Assembly (NCBI GenBank): GCA_025922735.1
Contig: JAICHI010000030.1
Location: 1 to 9,713, forward strand
DNA length: 9,713 bases
Direction: 5' to 3'
Source of the DNA: Nitrososphaeraceae archaeon
GTDB lineage: Archaea; Thermoproteota; Nitrososphaeria; Nitrososphaerales; Nitrososphaeraceae
Shown: positions 7,545-9,713 of the stretch, piece after piece
How the letters are laid out: each line of letters starts with the position of its first letter
How positions within the stretch are numbered: position 1 is the stretch's first letter
Made by a program: the position numbers and the translations under genes
The notes under the pieces: model-generated
Database searches by the model: none
What the model was told of the DNA's origin: nothing
Seen by the model: only the letters and a program-made list of their open reading frames with translations

Positions 7545-7628
7545 ATGAAGGCAGAAGATGTGTTTGAGGGCAAAGACTATATCGTAGTCTATATGGGCAT
7601 CGGCATAGAGGCGGTTTCTCTACTGTAA
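7545..7628 (+). CDS. Tiny open reading frame downstream of the DCC gene, uncertain
   Basis: An ATG 18 nt after the DCC stop opens a 27-codon frame beginning MKAEDVFEGKDYIVVY and ending in a short hydrophobic tail before TAA. Its composition is protein-like (acidic start, IVVY strand), unlike the flanking non-coding DNA, but no ribosome binding site is visible. It could be a real small protein, the remnant of a longer gene, or chance. I do not recognise it. Confidence 0.2.
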   Translation: MKAEDVFEGKDYIVVYMGIGIEAVSLL

Positions 7629-7639
7629 TGAATAGGTAG

Positions 7640-7795
7640 CAGCTGAGAATGCAGAGGCATGTTCTGACCCCTAAGGTAGTAATCCTCCGCATCGCTTCTG
7701 CCCGACAAATGTGAAAGCTAATTTGGCAGAGCGCAGGGATAGCTCAAGTGCAATAAGGCGATTTCGCCTCACCACCTCCTGTTACTTGTGCTGTT
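7640..7795 (+). other. Candidate structured RNA or regulatory region
   Basis: Within the 308-bp gap between the DCC and aminopeptidase genes there are three strong pairings. GCAGAGGCATG (7651-7661) pairs with CATCGCTTCTGC (7690-7701), apart from one G-U pair and one bulged C. CGCTTCTGCC (7693-7702) pairs with GGCAGAGCG (7725-7733) with one bulged T; it uses the same central bases, so the two stems exclude each other. GCTCAAGT (7742-7749) pairs with ACTTGTGC (7784-7791) with one T-T mismatch and encloses the hairpin AGGCGATTTCGCCT (7756-7769). The pairing is denser than expected for a spacer. It lies upstream of the likely aminopeptidase promoter, so it may be a separate small RNA. No known RNA family is recognised; rRNA, tRNA, RNase P and SRP RNA hallmarks are absent. 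Confidence 0.3.
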
Positions 7796-7812
7796 ATAAA
7801 CTTAAAATAAAG
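7794..7812 (+). promoter_or_regulatory. TATA-like region of the aminopeptidase gene
   Basis: Two overlapping A/T boxes are seen: TTATAAA at 7794-7800 and CTTAAAATAA at 7801-7810. The second is centred about 28 nt before GTG 7835, as expected for a leaderless archaeal transcript. No Shine-Dalgarno motif precedes the GTG. Confidence 0.45.
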
Positions 7813-7834
7813 TCGATAATGAACTCTAGTAGTC

Positions 7835-9340
7835 GTGGTACAGGTCAAAGTCGAGAAGGCTAAGATAGATCAAAAGCAGACTCCGCTTCTGGTGATAGGT
7901 GTATTTGAAGGCGAGCAGGATATTCCACATTCAAAAGAGCTAGACTCATCAGTCTCTTCTTCAATCAGGGAAACGCTGGAAAACAAAGAGTTCCGTGGGA
8001 CATTTGGCTCGTCGATAGTAGTTTATACTTTGGGCAAGGGGCCAATGAAAAAGATAATGCTGCTTGGTCTTGGCAAGCGGGAAAAATTCACGGACGAAAG
8101 TGCGCGGATCTGTGCCGGCAAGGCAACGCGGAAGGCTCGAGAGCTGGGAATAAAGGAATTTTCAATATTACAGTTCTCAAACCTTGACGAAGGGCTTGTA
8201 GAGGCTATGACAGAGGGAATCACTCTTGCATTATACTCGTTTGACAAGTACAAGGAGGTCAAAGAGCCTGTCACAAAAATTGAAGAAGTTACAATATTGA
8301 TCAATTCTGATTCTCTAAAGTTTCAGTCGGTTGCTGAGAAGGCAAACCTTATAGTCGAAGCGGTAAACTTTGCACGCGACATCGGCAACCTGCCACCAAA
8401 CGACTGCCCGCCGGCCCATCTGGCAAGTATTGCCGTTTCGCTAGCGCAAGACTACGACATGAAGGTACGAGTAATGGATCGTTATGAGCTTGAAAACATG
8501 GGGATGGGTGGTATTGTGGCGGTGGGCAAGGGAAGCAATAACCCCCCCAAGCTCATAGTCCTTGAATACACTGGCGCAAGCGACCCTCAGCAAAAGCCCT
8601 ATCTGCTGGTAGGCAAGGCGGTGACTTTTGACACCGGCGGCATTTCTATAAAACCTGGCGAAAAGATGGATGAAATGAAATTTGATAAATGTGGCGGTTG
8701 CACAGTCCTAGCCATTATACGGGCAGTCGCTTCGATGAAGTTGGCAGTCAACGTTGTAGGCATTGTCCCATCTGTTGAAAATATGCCGTCTGCTACTTCG
8801 TACAGACCCGGCGATATCATCAGAATGTATAACGGCAAGTCAGTCGAAGTGCTCAACACTGATGCCGAGGGCCGCATGATACTTGCCGACGCCCTAGCAT
8901 ATGGGATCGCCACATGCAGTCCAAAGGCTGTAATTGATTTAGCTACACTCACTGGTGCTGCCGTAATTGCACTTGGATCCAATGTAGCCGCGGTAGTAGG
9001 CAGCAACAAACAGTTGGTAGACAGGCTGCGCAAGCTATCCGATAAGACTGGAGAAAAGATGTGGGAGCTTCCGCTCTACGATGAATATCACGAGCAGATC
9101 AAGAGCACCTACGCAGATATCAAGAATATTGGAGGCAGGCCTGGTGGAGCGATCACCGCTGCAGCATTCCTATCCAACTTCGTCAACGATGTCCCTTGGG
9201 TACATATTGACATTGCTGGCACTGCATGGATGCAAGAAGGAACGCATGAGAAAAGCTACAACCATAGAGGAGCTAGTGGCTTTGGAGTAAGAACACTTGT
9301 CAAACTGCTGATGGAAGACGAAAAGCAGCTGCCAGCATGA
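7835..9340 (+). CDS. pepA: Leucyl aminopeptidase, family M17 (PepA-like)
   Basis: Cytosolic two-metal aminopeptidase of 501 residues, normal for the family; relatives form hexamers and remove N-terminal residues, such as leucine, from peptides in protein turnover. Residues 1 to about 165 form the variable N-terminal domain and the rest the catalytic domain. The metal ligands are all visible: K261 and D266 in GKAVTFDTGG, D284 in MKFD, D343 and E345 in NTDAEGR. The catalytic lysine K273 (SIKPG) and arginine R347 are also present. Spacing between D266 and D343 equals that of bovine lens leucine aminopeptidase. Residue 263 is Ala where Gly is usual (GKG), a mild change. The start is GTG 7835, supported by a TATA-like box about 28 nt upstream; the nearby ATG at 7819 is out of frame. 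The gene 10 nt downstream is probably co-transcribed. Confidence 0.96.
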   Translation: MVQVKVEKAKIDQKQTPLLVIGVFEGEQDIPHSKELDSSVSSSIRETLENKEFRGTFGSSIVVYTLGKGPMKKIMLLGLGKREKFTDESARICAGKATRKARELGIKEFSILQFSNLDEGLVEAMTEGITLALYSFDKYKEVKEPVTKIEEVTILINSDSLKFQSVAEKANLIVEAVNFARDIGNLPPNDCPPAHLASIAVSLAQDYDMKVRVMDRYELENMGMGGIVAVGKGSNNPPKLIVLEYTGASDPQQKPYLLVGKAVTFDTGGISIKPGEKMDEMKFDKCGGCTVLAIIRAVASMKLAVNVVGIVPSVENMPSATSYRPGDIIRMYNGKSVEVLNTDAEGRMILADALAYGIATCSPKAVIDLATLTGAAVIALGSNVAAVVGSNKQLVDRLRKLSDKTGEKMWELPLYDEYHEQIKSTYADIKNIGGRPGGAITAAAFLSNFVNDVPWVHIDIAGTAWMQEGTHEKSYNHRGASGFGVRTLVKLLMEDEKQLPA

Positions 9341-9350
9341 TGGAGAATAT

Positions 9351-9713
9351 ATGCCGCCGTTCCCGCTGAGCGCACTTGTGCTAGCCCTTCAAGAGCAGGA
9401 CTTTAGTTGCAGAATAGGCAGCATGGAGCTGGATGTGCATCCTACAAAAAGACCGTATTTTGAGCGATGGCTCTCAAACAGGGACGGCTTTGTCCGGATG
9501 CTGAGTGGCAGCATCGACTTCGTCGGCATAGAGGAAGTAATGCGCATGGGGCCATTCTATGATATCTACTGCCTTGTAGAAAATGACTTTATTGTAGATA
9601 CCGACGACAATGCCCACAAGTTGCTCGACGCCACGCCGTACTACACGCTGTCCAACGGTAAGGTGATAAACATGGGATGGAGCGGCGGCGTGATTGCAAA
9701 CATGCTGGCAAAA
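9351..9713 (+). CDS. Unrecognised protein, 3' end cut by the window
   Basis: The frame opens with ATG 9351 and stays open for 121 codons to the window edge, so the gene is incomplete. GGAG lies 5 nt before the ATG, one of the few plausible Shine-Dalgarno sites in the window, and the start is only 10 nt after the aminopeptidase stop, so the two are probably one operon. The visible part begins MPPFPLSALVLALQEQDFSC and is a mixed, moderately charged sequence with an acidic VDTDD segment near residue 82 and a glycine-rich MGWSGG near 109. There is no signal peptide, transmembrane helix or known motif. Codon use resembles the neighbouring genes, so it is very likely real. I do not recognise the family and assign no function. 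Confidence 0.75.
   Translation, partial: MPPFPLSALVLALQEQDFSCRIGSMELDVHPTKRPYFERWLSNRDGFVRMLSGSIDFVGIEEVMRMGPFYDIYCLVENDFIVDTDDNAHKLLDATPYYTLSNGKVINMGWSGGVIANMLAK

Noticed and set aside
7625..7667. Box C/D small RNA (GTAATGA at 7625, CTGA at 7643 and 7664)
   Set aside because: Box C is imperfect, no convincing C' box is seen, and the interval from D' to D is too loose to support a call.
7669..7678. CCTAAGGTAG, identical to a universally conserved 23S rRNA segment
   Set aside because: Only about 10 bases match and the flanks diverge at once, so this is chance rather than an rRNA fragment.
9337..9369. ATG 9337/9340 overlapping the aminopeptidase stop as start of the next gene
   Set aside because: This frame stops after about ten codons; ATG 9351 in another frame stays open to the window edge and has a GGAG motif.

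Overview
This window looks like the chromosome of an ammonia-oxidising archaeon of the Nitrososphaeria (Thaumarchaeota), probably a Nitrososphaera-like soil lineage of moderate GC. The evidence is indirect. Gene starts sit about 27 nt downstream of TATA-like boxes, with almost no Shine-Dalgarno motifs, which points to archaeal, often leaderless, transcripts. Transketolase is split into N and C subunits, as in archaea, and the protein set (small NorQ/CbbQ-like ATPase with a VWA partner, TalC-type transaldolase, M17 aminopeptidase, DCC-type protein) fits this group. No rRNA, tRNA, CRISPR array or intact mobile element is visible.

Layout. Positions 1-1299 are AT-rich, hold no intact gene and look like decayed sequence; the best remnant is a frameshifted reading frame at 482-815. 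Positions 1300-3719 (+) hold a two-gene unit: a MoxR/NorQ/CbbQ-type AAA+ ATPase and a VWA-domain protein with a complete MIDAS metal site, joined by a TAATG stop/start overlap. Positions 3716-6979 (-) hold a tight operon, read right to left: transketolase N-subunit fused to ribulose-phosphate 3-epimerase, transketolase C-subunit, and transaldolase. This block converges on the VWA gene and the two stop codons share one CTAG tetranucleotide. An 80-124 bp divergent promoter region separates the operon from a DCC/DUF393-like CxxC protein (7104-7526, +). A 308 bp gap (7527-7834) follows, containing one tiny open frame and several well-paired stem-loops. Then come an M17 leucyl aminopeptidase (7835-9340, +) and the start of an unrecognised gene cut by the window edge (9351-9713, +).

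Function. The minus-strand operon supplies three of the four activities that interconvert glycolytic sugars and pentose phosphates without oxidation (transketolase, transaldolase, ribulose-phosphate epimerase; ribose-5-phosphate isomerase is not in the window). In an autotrophic archaeon this would mainly make ribose-5-phosphate and erythrose-4-phosphate. The ATPase/VWA pair is of the kind that remodels or activates a metalloenzyme, but the sequence does not identify its client.

The points most worth a second look are the transketolase-N/epimerase fusion with its extra C-terminal tail, the structured 7640-7795 intergenic stretch with mutually exclusive hairpins, and the ATPase/VWA pair.
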